Assembly (NCBI RefSeq): GCF_024055605.1
Contig: NZ_JAMXLX010000015.1
Location: 1 to 49,173, forward strand
Direction: 5' to 3'
DNA length: 49,173 nt
From: Ciceribacter sichuanensis
GTDB lineage: Bacteria; Pseudomonadota; Alphaproteobacteria; Rhizobiales; Rhizobiaceae
Within the stretch, counting starts at the first letter, position 1; each line of letters begins with the position of its first letter. The notes under the pieces were generated by a model, which was not told where the DNA came from, made no database searches, and saw nothing but the letters and a program-made list of their open reading frames with translations. Made by a program: the position numbers and the translations under genes. Positions 1 through 8,339 of the stretch are shown in pieces.

Positions 1-460
1 AGAGACTTCGTCGCCAGCAGCGCCGCCGCCCTCGTCAGTGAGCGGATGTATAATCCCACCCCCTCAATCAAGTCAACACCATCTATCACAAAAATTACAA
101 AAATCACACAACACATTGATTATAAAACAAAATCCTGGAATACACACAAACACCCCGCCGATACTGCCAAACCCAAAAGCTGAAACACAGACAAAAACAC
201 CGGAAACGACACTCGAAAGCCAACTCCTCTAGAGAGAAGCAGAGCCGATGCAGGATCGAGATGCCAGCACTAGAGCCTGCAGCCACGGACTGGCCATCTT
301 TCTGTCCCGTCAATTCCATATTTGGGTGTTCTAGAGATACGTACAGGCGCGCATGCCCGCTGCTTCGCCGCCGGATTTGACGGGGAGCAACGAAATATGC
401 AGATGTACCCGCGATTGGAAAAACGGAACCTCGCCCCTTGAACGGACGGATGCCGACCGC
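1..460. other. Left-edge region without a recognisable complete gene
   Basis: No complete gene is recognised here. Bases 3-41 could be the last codons of a rightward gene ending in TGA with an arginine-rich tail, but too little is visible to name it. Bases 60-230 are AT-rich and A-rich compared with the rest of the backbone and look non-coding. The stretch from about 300 to 460 presumably holds the promoter and leader of the downstream peptidase gene. No convincing -35/-10 pair, tRNA or terminator was found. Confidence 0.4.
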
Positions 461-2404
461 ATGACGACGGACCGCAATATGCTGCGATCGCTAGGTAGCG
501 AAGCGCCGATTCTGGCCGATGGACATCGGGCGCCGGACCGGCGCGAGATCTCGCTACGCTGGCTTTCCGGCACCTTTCTGACCGGCATCACCTCCTGCAT
601 TCTTATGGGTGTGGCGCTCTTTGCCGCTCTCGACGGGCGCCAGCAACTGGCAATCCCGGCGGAAGCCTTTGCCGTCACCGGTGGAGACGATGCCCAGGCG
701 GAAGCCGTTACGCGCGGTTCTCGCCTGTTCGGTCCGAAGATCGCTGCCCGCCCCGTCGACAAGGCTATCCTTGAAGTGCCGACCGTCACCCACGATGGCG
801 AACGCGAGGTGGTCCGCCGCCAGCCCTTCGCCCATGTGAAGATGGGGCTGGCCGCCAACTACCAGGTTCAGGAAAGCTATCCGCCTTTCGACCCGCTGAC
901 GATTTTCGCAACCAACGAAAAATCCGCAGCCCTCGCAACCCGGACCGGAACGCTCTACGGTTCCGACGTCGAATCCGAAGTCAGTCTGAAGACGGTTCCC
1001 TTCCCCACCGGCGTGAGCACGCATCCCTTCGCGGGCGAGATGTCCTTCGATGAAGTCGAGGAGAATGTCCGCTCGAACGGCTCGGTGCTGACGGATGGAT
1101 CGAGCCAGGTGGCCGCGCTCTACTACATCGACCCGCGGCGCTTCGACACGGACGACGATGATACGATGGACATTGCTTCTGGCCTGACCGCGCGCGTCGT
1201 CGAACAGAACATGACGGTCGCCGCACCGGAACTCCTGACGCCGGATACGCCGGAATATGCCGACGATGTCCTGCCGGTCCGCCGCCCTCAGGGCATCGAC
1301 GCGGTGATGATCGCCGCAGGCTATCCCAAGGCTAAGGCCGAGGATGTCGCCCGGGTACTCGAACCCCATGCAGGCTCGAAGGATCTCAATGAAGGCGATG
1401 TATTGCGCATCGGCGTCATTCAGCGCGGCGAAGAAGTTCGCGTCGTGCGCATCAGCCTCTACCGGAAGGGCAACCACGTCGTGACTCTTGCGGTCAACGA
1501 TGCCGGCCGGCTCGTCCAGGGCGAAGAACCGCCGAAGCTCGACGCGGTCGCAACCGCATTCAATGACCAGGCACCGGCAGTTCTCACCGGCCGCGACCTG
1601 CCTCGCGCCTATGACGGCATTTATCGTGCCGCTCTTTCCTACGGCATGAGCAGAGAAATGACGTCTCTGGTCATCCGCCTGCTGGCCGCAAACGTCGATT
1701 TTCAGGCGCAATTGAAGCCGACAGACACGATGGAGGCCTGCTTTTCAGTGCAGGACGATACCGGCCGCGCTACCGACGAAAGCGAACTGCTTTACGTCCG
1801 TACACGTTTCGGGGATACGACCACGTCCTTCTATCGCTTCCAGAGCCCCGACGACAATTCGGTCGACTATTATGACGAGACTGGCAAGAGCGTCCGACAG
1901 TTCCTGTTGCGTAGCCCGGTTCCGAACGGTCGCCTGACCTCCGGTTTCGGCATGCGCCGGCATCCGATCCTCGGCTATTCGCGCATGCATACCGGTACCG
2001 ACTGGGCCGCGCCGCGTGGCACCCCGATCATCGCCTCGGGCAATGGCGTGGTCGAGAAGGCGGGCTGGGCTTCGGGTTACGGCAATCAGACGATCATTCG
2101 TCACGCCAACGGCTACGAATCCTCCTACAACCATCAGAGCGCCATCGCCAAGGGCATCACCCCGGGCACCAAGGTCACCCAGGGTCAGGTCATCGGCTGG
2201 GTCGGTTCGACCGGGGAATCCACCGGGTCCCACCTGCATTACGAGTTGATCGTTAACGGCACCAAGGTCGACGCCATGAAGGTTCGCCTGCCGGGCGGCA
2301 AATCGCTGGAAGGCGATGCACTCGCCCGCTTCCAGGACGAGCGCAAACGCATCGACGCGCTTCTGGCCCAGGGCGGCAAGCCCGCCGAAGTGGCGAGCAA
2401 TTAG
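461..2404 (+). CDS. M23 family metallopeptidase (murein hydrolase-like)
   Basis: Probable zinc-dependent peptidoglycan endopeptidase or amidase activator of the periplasm or cell envelope. The N-terminus (about residues 25-55) carries one hydrophobic segment (SGTFLTGITSCILMG) that should act as a signal anchor. The C-terminal LytM/M23 domain (about residues 495-615) contains the zinc-ligand motifs HPILGYSRMHTGTD and HLHYEL. The frame is open from 353, but ATG 461 (protein MTTDRNMLRSLG...) was chosen because the rhizobial family starts this way and the 36 extra residues look non-coding. The Shine-Dalgarno is weak, so the start is uncertain. It converges with clpB. The domain assignment is secure. 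Whether it cleaves murein or only regulates other hydrolases cannot be read from the sequence. Confidence 0.88.
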   Translation: MTTDRNMLRSLGSEAPILADGHRAPDRREISLRWLSGTFLTGITSCILMGVALFAALDGRQQLAIPAEAFAVTGGDDAQAEAVTRGSRLFGPKIAARPVDKAILEVPTVTHDGEREVVRRQPFAHVKMGLAANYQVQESYPPFDPLTIFATNEKSAALATRTGTLYGSDVESEVSLKTVPFPTGVSTHPFAGEMSFDEVEENVRSNGSVLTDGSSQVAALYYIDPRRFDTDDDDTMDIASGLTARVVEQNMTVAAPELLTPDTPEYADDVLPVRRPQGIDAVMIAAGYPKAKAEDVARVLEPHAGSKDLNEGDVLRIGVIQRGEEVRVVRISLYRKGNHVVTLAVNDAGRLVQGEEPPKLDAVATAFNDQAPAVLTGRDLPRAYDGIYRAALSYGMSREMTSLVIRLLAANVDFQAQLKPTDTMEACFSVQDDTGRATDESELLYVRTRFGDTTTSFYRFQSPDDNSVDYYDETGKSVRQFLLRSPVPNGRLTSGFGMRRHPILGYSRMHTGTDWAAPRGTPIIASGNGVVEKAGWASGYGNQTIIRHANGYESSYNHQSAIAKGITPGTKVTQGQVIGWVGSTGESTGSHLHYELIVNGTKVDAMKVRLPGGKSLEGDALARFQDERKRIDALLAQGGKPAEVASN

Positions 2405-2489
2405 TATTCTCCCTCTCAACGTTTCGAGTAAGCTGGTGGGTCACACTGCCAGCCAGCTGGGTCAGGCCAAAGTCGGGCGGACAACGAAA

Positions 2490-2512
2490 ATGGCGGCCAC
2501 AAGGGCCGCCAT
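2490..2512 (-). terminator. Hairpin terminator downstream of clpB
   Basis: Perfect 9-bp inverted repeat ATGGCGGCC / GGCCGCCAT with a 5-nt loop, 30 bp past the clpB stop. Read on the minus strand it is followed by TTTTCGTT, so it most likely terminates clpB and may also stop the convergent peptidase transcript. Confidence 0.8.
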
Positions 2513-2541
2513 CCGTATTTCGCATCCTTCCATGAGCAGTT

Positions 2542-5142
2542 TTACGCTGCTTCGCTGACCTTCCGCACCGTCGAGAACAGCAGGCGGTCCGACCCGGCAC
2601 TGACCTTGACGGTGGAACCGTCGGCGATCGAGCCGGAAAGGATCTGCTCGGCCATCGGGTCCTGGACGAACTTCTGGATCACGCGTTTCAGCGGGCGCGC
2701 GCCATAGACCGGATCGTAGCCCTTATCCGCCAGCCACTCGCGTGCATCCGGCTGCAGGTCGATGGTGATCTTCCGCTCTGCCAGAAGCGCGGTCAGGCGC
2801 TTCAGCTGGATATCGACGATCGCGCCCATTTCGCTCCGGCGCAGCCGGTGGAACAGGATAATTTCGTCGACGCGGTTCAGGAACTCCGGCCGGAACGACG
2901 CCTTCACCACATTCATGACCTGATCGCGAACCGCTTCGCTGTCCTGATCATCCCGAAGACCGGTCAGATATTCGGCGCCAAGGTTCGAAGTCATGATGAT
3001 GATCGTGTTCTTGAAGTCCACGGTGCGGCCCTGACCATCGGTCAGGCGTCCGTCATCGAGCACCTGCAGGAGCACGTTGAAGACATCCGGATGAGCCTTC
3101 TCGATTTCGTCGAACAGCACGACCTGATAAGGCTTGCGACGAACCGACTCCGTCAGCGCACCACCTTCCTCGTAACCGACATAGCCGGGAGGCGCACCGA
3201 TCAGACGGGCCACGGAATGCTTCTCCATGTATTCCGACATGTCGATGCGAACCATCGCGGTCTCGTCGTCGAACAGGAAGCGCGCCAGCGACTTGGTCAG
3301 CTCAGTCTTGCCGACGCCCGTGGGGCCCAGGAAGATGAACGAGCCGATCGGCCGGTTCGGATCCTGCAAGCCAGCACGCGAACGGCGAACCGCCCTCGAA
3401 ACCGCCTGCACGGCATCACCCTGGCCGACGACCGACTTCGCCAGTTCGTCTTCCATCCTGAGCAGCTTTTCGCGCTCGCCTTCCAGCATCTTGTCGACCG
3501 GAATACCGGTCCAGCGCGATACGACATGCGCGATCCCATCGGGTGTCACGACTTCCTGAACCATAGAAGAAGCATTGCTGTCGCTCGCCTCCGCTTCAGT
3601 CAACTGCTTTTCGAGCTTAGGGATCTCGCCATAGGCAAGCTCGCCGGCGCGCTGAAACTCGCCCTTGCGCTGGGCAATCGCCAGTTCGTTGCGTGCATCG
3701 TCAAGTTGCTTCTTGAGATCCGCGGCAAGCCCGAGCTTCTGCTTTTCCGACTGCCAGCGGGCCGTCAGGGCATCAGCCTGTTCTTCCAGCGAGGTCAGTT
3801 CGGTTTCGAGCTTCGCCAGCCGGTCGGCGGACGCGGTATCGGTTTCCTTCTTCAAGGCTTCGCGCTCGATCTTGAGCTGGATGATGCGGCGGTCGAGCTC
3901 GTCGAGTTCTTCAGGCTTGGAGTCCACCTGCATCCTCAAACGCGATGCCGCCTCGTCCATCAGGTCGATGGCCTTGTCCGGCAGGAAGCGGTCGGTGATG
4001 TAGCGGTTCGACAGGGTGGCGGCCGCAACGATCGCCGAGTCGGAGATCCGTACCTTATGGTGCTGCTCGTATTTTTCCTTCAGTCCGCGCAGGATCGAGA
4101 TCGTATCCTCGACCGTGGGCTCCTCGACCATGACGGGCTGGAAGCGCCGCGCCAGAGCCGGGTCCTTCTCCACATGCTTGCGGTATTCGTCAAGCGTGGT
4201 TGCGCCGACGCAATGCAGTTCACCACGCGCCAGAGCCGGCTTCAGCAGATTGGAAGCATCCATGGCGCCATCTGCCTTGCCCGCGCCCACCAGCGTGTGC
4301 ATCTCGTCGATGAACAGGATCACATTGCCGTTTTCAGCCTGGATCTCGTTCAGAACGGCCTTCAACCGTTCCTCGAACTCACCGCGATACTTGGCGCCGG
4401 CAATCAGCGCGCCCATGTCGAGCGCCATCAACTGCCTGTCTTTCAGGCTTTCCGGCACGTCGCCGTTGACGATACGCAGAGCGAGACCTTCGGCGATGGC
4501 CGTCTTGCCGACGCCCGGTTCACCGATCAGTACGGGATTGTTTTTCGTCCGCCGCGACAGGACCTGAATGGTGCGACGGATCTCGTCGTCGCGGCCGATC
4601 ACCGGATCGAGCTTGCCCTCACGGGCTTCCGCAGTCAGGTCGCGAGCGTACTTCTTCAGCGCGTCGAAGCCCTGCTCCGCATTTGCGTTATCGGCGGTCC
4701 GACCCTTGCGGACCTCGTTGATGACCTGATTGATAGCCTGGGCCGTAACACCAGCCTTTTTCAGTGTGGCGGAAGTCGAAGCCGAGGATTCGATCGCCAG
4801 CGCCAGAAGCAGCCGTTCGACGGTGACAAAGCTGTCTCCGGCCTTCTTGGCAGCGTCTTCGGCCGTCGAGAAAACCTTGGCCAGCGGCTGCGAAAGGTAA
4901 ACCTGACCATTGCCGCCCGAAACCTTCGGCAGCTTGGACAGCGCTGCATCATTGGCGATGCGCGCTTCCTTGGGGTCGCCGCCGGCGCGGGAAATCAGCG
5001 AGGACGCCATACCCTGATCATCGTCGAGCAGCACCTTGAGGACGTGCTCGGGCGTGAATTGCTGATGGCCTTCGGAAAGCGCATTGGTCTGCGCCGACTG
5101 CAGGAAGCCGCGAACGCGCTCGGAATATTTTTCGATGTTCAT
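2542..5142 (-). CDS. clpB: ATP-dependent disaggregase chaperone ClpB
   Basis: Hsp100 disaggregase that works with DnaK/DnaJ to resolubilise aggregated proteins in the cytoplasm. The 866-residue length is standard. Visible in order: Clp N-domain (1-145), AAA1 with Walker A GEPGVGKT (207-214) and Walker B ILFIDE (275-280), the middle coiled-coil domain (about 405-525) that separates ClpB from ClpA/ClpC, and AAA2 with Walker A GPTGVGKT (606-613), ending in the usual C-terminal domain. The start follows a GGAGACTGG Shine-Dalgarno-like stretch. A heat-shock-like promoter and a leader hairpin lie upstream, and a strong terminator follows. All catalytic motifs are intact. Confidence 0.98.
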   Translation of the reverse strand: MNIEKYSERVRGFLQSAQTNALSEGHQQFTPEHVLKVLLDDDQGMASSLISRAGGDPKEARIANDAALSKLPKVSGGNGQVYLSQPLAKVFSTAEDAAKKAGDSFVTVERLLLALAIESSASTSATLKKAGVTAQAINQVINEVRKGRTADNANAEQGFDALKKYARDLTAEAREGKLDPVIGRDDEIRRTIQVLSRRTKNNPVLIGEPGVGKTAIAEGLALRIVNGDVPESLKDRQLMALDMGALIAGAKYRGEFEERLKAVLNEIQAENGNVILFIDEMHTLVGAGKADGAMDASNLLKPALARGELHCVGATTLDEYRKHVEKDPALARRFQPVMVEEPTVEDTISILRGLKEKYEQHHKVRISDSAIVAAATLSNRYITDRFLPDKAIDLMDEAASRLRMQVDSKPEELDELDRRIIQLKIEREALKKETDTASADRLAKLETELTSLEEQADALTARWQSEKQKLGLAADLKKQLDDARNELAIAQRKGEFQRAGELAYGEIPKLEKQLTEAEASDSNASSMVQEVVTPDGIAHVVSRWTGIPVDKMLEGEREKLLRMEDELAKSVVGQGDAVQAVSRAVRRSRAGLQDPNRPIGSFIFLGPTGVGKTELTKSLARFLFDDETAMVRIDMSEYMEKHSVARLIGAPPGYVGYEEGGALTESVRRKPYQVVLFDEIEKAHPDVFNVLLQVLDDGRLTDGQGRTVDFKNTIIIMTSNLGAEYLTGLRDDQDSEAVRDQVMNVVKASFRPEFLNRVDEIILFHRLRRSEMGAIVDIQLKRLTALLAERKITIDLQPDAREWLADKGYDPVYGARPLKRVIQKFVQDPMAEQILSGSIADGSTVKVSAGSDRLLFSTVRKVSEAA

Positions 5143-5159
5143 AAGCCAGTCTCCGTTTT

Positions 5160-5187
5160 CCGTCCTGCCCGGACCGGCACAGGACGG
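5160..5187 (-). other. Stem-loop in the clpB leader
   Basis: Inverted repeat CCGTCCTG / CAGGACGG (8 bp) around a 12-nt GC-rich loop, ending about 18 nt before the clpB start codon. In the transcript it would fold just 5' of the ribosome-binding region. It could tune translation or stability. No thermometer-type anti-SD pairing was recognised. Confidence 0.45.
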
Positions 5188-5218
5188 CGATTGAGGATGG
5201 CCCCCTATAAGGCGGGCC

Positions 5219-5245
5219 GTGGGGACGATGAATGATCCCTTCGAG
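5219..5245 (-). promoter_or_regulatory. Candidate RpoH (sigma-32) promoter of clpB
   Basis: On the minus strand CTCGAAG is followed after 14 nt by CCCCAC, resembling the alphaproteobacterial heat-shock consensus (CTTGAA, then CCCCAT). It lies about 77 bp upstream of the clpB ATG. The -35 has one mismatch from the core. The match fits the known heat-shock control of clpB, but the call rests on pattern similarity alone. Confidence 0.4.
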
Positions 5246-5294
5246 CGAGATATGGTAAGCGGTTTTTACCGTTTAAAGAGGCGCTTAAACGAAA

Positions 5295-5319
5295 AAACTC
5301 CGGTCGGAGACCGGAGTTT
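5295..5319 (-). terminator. Terminator of the DUF4167 gene
   Basis: Perfect 11-bp inverted repeat AAACTCCGGTC / GACCGGAGTTT with a 3-nt loop, followed on the minus strand by TTTCG. It sits 40 bp past the stop of the DUF4167 gene and upstream of the clpB promoter, insulating the two. Confidence 0.85.
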
Positions 5320-5358
5320 CTCATTCGTCAAGATTGCTGGATAGAGATCCGGCGATCG

Positions 5359-6015
5359 TTATTCCGAAGCGGCCTCTGCCAGCGCGGGCGCGGCCTCCGC
5401 GGCGGCACCATCCGCGCCTTCGGCAGCTTCGCCGGCGGCGTTGGCGCGGCGCGGCTGGCGACGCGGGCGGTTGGAAGCGCTGCGACGACGCGGCTGGCGC
5501 TCTGCGGTTCCCTCCGCTTCGCTTTCCTCTACGGCAGCGGCAACTTCGGCGGGGATCTCCTCGATCACCGGCTGCGGGCCGGAGCCGGCGATTTCGACCG
5601 GTCGCTGCTGTTGCGGCTGCGGCTGATGCTGTGGCTGGGAAACGGCAACCGGTTCGTCCATGCCGTCGATGTCGTCACCGAAATCATTGCGATCATCCCG
5701 GTCGTCCCGCTGGAAGCGTTCCTGCATCTGCGCCTGGGCGGCAGCGATGATCCGGTTGTAGTGTTCAGCGTGCTGCAGGTAATTCTCGGCCATGACCCGA
5801 TCGCCGGCGCTCTGGGCATCGCGTGCGAGAGCGGAATACTTCTCGGCGATATGCTGTGCCGTACCGCGAATCTTCACGTCGGGACCCGAGCTGTCATAGG
5901 TCCTCGTCAGAGGATTGGCACCCTTGCGGTTGAAGTTGTTTCCTCCTCCGCCACCGCCGCCACCGCCGCCGTTGTTACGCCCCCGACCACGCTTGTTCTG
6001 CTGTCCTGGCCTCAT
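5359..6015 (-). CDS. DUF4167 domain-containing protein
   Basis: Alphaproteobacterial protein of unknown function. The conserved N-terminus MRPGQQNKRGRGRN sets the start at 6015, where AGGTGA precedes the ATG; the longer frame to 6108 is discarded. The DUF4167 core (about residues 25-110) contains the family segments around LTRTYDS and KIRGTAQHIAEKY. A run of ten glycines follows the basic N-terminus. The C-terminal half is a low-complexity Gln/Pro then Arg/Ala/Glu-rich tail. The composition (RGG-like basic start, disordered tail) suggests nucleic-acid binding, but this is inference. It follows prmC in the leftward block and has its own terminator. Confidence 0.9.
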   Translation of the reverse strand: MRPGQQNKRGRGRNNGGGGGGGGGGNNFNRKGANPLTRTYDSSGPDVKIRGTAQHIAEKYSALARDAQSAGDRVMAENYLQHAEHYNRIIAAAQAQMQERFQRDDRDDRNDFGDDIDGMDEPVAVSQPQHQPQPQQQRPVEIAGSGPQPVIEEIPAEVAAAVEESEAEGTAERQPRRRSASNRPRRQPRRANAAGEAAEGADGAAAEAAPALAEAASE

Positions 6016-6344
6016 CGATAATTCACCTGAATTCTTCTGTTGTGCTGATAAAAGGCAGCGCTTCTGGTTCTGGTTGGACCGGACCAAGGCTGCGCCTGCC
6101 GCGGGCATATTGCGCCACCGCTTCTTTGCCGTTGGTGAAAGTCAAGTTTACTGAGTTACGCACCGGGATTGCTCGCCCCGCGAAGCTCTGTGACGAGCGG
6201 AAATCGAAGCAGACCCCAGACCCGAACGAATCTTCGTTCATTCCCCGCTGCCCGTTGCGTGCCCGCAAGCTATTACGCTTCATTGCGAAAACCAAGCCTT
6301 TTCTTTAAAAAGGCAAAATATCCTTAGCATACGCAGCAAACTTG
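6016..6344. other. Intergenic region between prmC and the DUF4167 gene
   Basis: Holds the leader of the DUF4167 gene (minus strand) and a hairpin at 6296-6314 just past prmC. Short open frames here have no family features. No further site was recognised. Confidence 0.5.
6296..6314 (-). terminator. Possible terminator of the ptsP-prfA-prmC run
   Basis: Seven-bp inverted repeat GCCTTTT / AAAAGGC with a 5-nt loop, 31 bp past the prmC stop, followed on the minus strand by TTGGTTTT. The A/T-rich stem makes it weaker than the other terminators of this window. Confidence 0.5.
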
Positions 6345-7238
6345 TTACGTCCGCCTTGGATGAAACAACAGGACCCGGTCGTTGCCGCCATAGTCCTGCC
6401 GCGCGTCGAGCAAGGAAAATCCTTTAGCCTCAAATATTTGGGTGACCGGTTGCTTCTGATCGTAACCGATTTCCAGTCCCACAACGCCTCCCTCCGCCAG
6501 ATGCGAGACCGCGTTGTCCGCGATCGCGCGATAAGCGAAAAGACCATCCTGGCCGCCATCAAGTGCCCGTTCGGGATCAAAATCCCTGACTTCGGGCTCA
6601 AGCGCTTGGACCACTTTTGTGGGTATATAAGGCGGATTTGACACGATGATGTCGAAGTGTCGTTCTTCGATCTTCTCGAACCAGGCGCTTTCAAGCACCT
6701 CAAATCTCTCACCGACGCCGTTAAGATAGGCATTGTTTGCGGCGATTGTAAGGGCGCCGGCAGAAATATCCGTCCCGGTTGCTTGGGCGGTCTCGCATTC
6801 TTTCAGAAGGGCCAAAGCGATCGCGCCGCTTCCAGTGCCGAGATCGAGGATTAGCGCCCCGCCCTTCTTGGCCGCAACACGCCTGAGATGCGGCAGGATG
6901 GCATCGACGAGGATCTCCGTGTCGGGACGCGGCTCGAGCGTTTCCGGCGAAAGCTTGAGGGTAAGCCCATAAAAATCCCGTTCACCAAGGATGCGATGCA
7001 CTGGCTCGCGGACTGCCCGTCTGTCAATTGCTGAGCGGACAACGATAGCCTGCTCGGCATCCACCGGCTGATTGGCGCCAAGAACGACAGCCGTCGCCGA
7101 AAGCCTCAACAATCCACTGACCAGCACCCGCGCATCCGTCGCCGGATCGGCAAGACCTGCTGCGGCGAACCGCTGCCTTGCTTCGGCAATCAGGCTCCCG
7201 ACGGTATCAGGACCGGCCTTTTCTGCTTCCTCGCTCAC
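6345..7238 (-). CDS. prmC: Release factor glutamine methyltransferase PrmC
   Basis: Transfers a methyl group from S-adenosylmethionine to the glutamine of the GGQ motif of RF1/RF2, raising the rate of translation termination. The 297-residue protein shows the PrmC N-terminal helical domain, the SAM-binding motif LDLGTGSG (131-138), and the family-defining NPPY motif (201-204) that holds the substrate glutamine. Its start overlaps the prfA stop by 4 bp (ATGA), so it is translationally coupled to its own substrate. Full length, no anomalies. Confidence 0.96.
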   Translation of the reverse strand: MSEEAEKAGPDTVGSLIAEARQRFAAAGLADPATDARVLVSGLLRLSATAVVLGANQPVDAEQAIVVRSAIDRRAVREPVHRILGERDFYGLTLKLSPETLEPRPDTEILVDAILPHLRRVAAKKGGALILDLGTGSGAIALALLKECETAQATGTDISAGALTIAANNAYLNGVGERFEVLESAWFEKIEERHFDIIVSNPPYIPTKVVQALEPEVRDFDPERALDGGQDGLFAYRAIADNAVSHLAEGGVVGLEIGYDQKQPVTQIFEAKGFSLLDARQDYGGNDRVLLFHPRRT

Positions 7239-8314
7239 GACACTTCGCCAAGCTGGGCAAGCTGCCCCGCCTGATAGTCGGCGATCAACGCATCGACCAT
7301 CTCGTCGATTTCGCCCACCATCATGCGATCAAGCTTGTAGAGGGTCAGGTTGATGCGGTGATCCGTCACCCGCCCCTGCGGAAAATTGTAGGTGCGGATA
7401 CGTTCTGACCGGTCGCCGGAGCCGACCTGGCTCTTGCGGTCGGCCGAACGTTCGCTATCCGCCTTCTGCCGTTCCATGTCGTAAAGCCGCGAGCGCAGAA
7501 CCTGCAGCGCCTTGGCGCGGTTCTGGTGCTGCGATTTTTCCGAGGAGGTCACGACCAGCCCCGTCGGAAGATGGGTGATACGAACGGCGGAATCGGTCGT
7601 ATTGACGTGCTGGCCGCCTGCGCCGGACGCACGCATCGTATCGATGCGGATGTCTTCGGGCCGGATCTCGATGTCGATCTCCTCCGCCTCCGGCAGCACG
7701 GCAACCGTCGCGGCGGAGGTGTGGATGCGTCCGCTCGCCTCCGTCTCGGGAACGCGTTGCACCCGGTGCACGCCGGATTCGAACTTCAGCTTGGAGAACA
7801 CGCCGCGTCCGGTGATCGTCGCGATGATTTCCTTGTAACCACCGGCTTCCCCCTCGCTGGAGGAGAGCACCTCGACCTTCCAGCCCTTGGAACTGGCGAA
7901 GCGCTCGTACATCCGGAAAAGATCGCCGGCGAAGAGAGCAGCTTCCGAGCCGCCCGTGCCGGCACGGATTTCGAGGATGGCGCTCCTCTCGTCCGCCGCA
8001 TCCTTGGGCAGAAGCAGGATCTGGATATCCTTCTCCAGCGCCTCGATGCGCTCCTCGACCTCCGGCAGTTCCATTTCGGCTAGATCGCGCATGTCGCGGT
8101 CGGTGCCCTTGTCCGCCAGCATCGCCTTCAAACCCGCCACCTCGGAAAGCGCACCCTCATAATCGCGGATCTTGCGGACGACTGGCTGCAGTTCAGCATA
8201 TTCGGAGGCGAGCTTCACATAGACATCAGCCGCTGGCCCTGCGGACATGCGTGCCTCTATCTCGCCGAAACGGCGTTCGAGTTCGCGCATTTTCTCGACA
8301 GGAAGCTTCGCCAC
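7235..8314 (-). CDS. prfA: Peptide chain release factor 1
   Basis: Recognises UAA and UAG in the ribosomal A site and triggers peptidyl-tRNA hydrolysis. The 359-residue length is normal. The catalytic GGQ lies at 233-235 in SGAGGQHVNTTDSA. The codon-reading PxT tripeptide appears as PET (189-191), which marks RF1 rather than RF2 (SPF). Encoded between ptsP (25 bp gap) and prmC (4 bp overlap) in what looks like one leftward transcript. Confidence 0.97.
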   Translation of the reverse strand: MAKLPVEKMRELERRFGEIEARMSAGPAADVYVKLASEYAELQPVVRKIRDYEGALSEVAGLKAMLADKGTDRDMRDLAEMELPEVEERIEALEKDIQILLLPKDAADERSAILEIRAGTGGSEAALFAGDLFRMYERFASSKGWKVEVLSSSEGEAGGYKEIIATITGRGVFSKLKFESGVHRVQRVPETEASGRIHTSAATVAVLPEAEEIDIEIRPEDIRIDTMRASGAGGQHVNTTDSAVRITHLPTGLVVTSSEKSQHQNRAKALQVLRSRLYDMERQKADSERSADRKSQVGSGDRSERIRTYNFPQGRVTDHRINLTLYKLDRMMVGEIDEMVDALIADYQAGQLAQLGEVS

Positions 8315-8339
8315 CCTTCGTCACTCCACATTCATAAGG

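Noticed and set aside
2848..5235. Long open frame antisense to clpB
   Set aside because: High-GC codon bias of clpB keeps the opposite frame open; the translation has no family motif.
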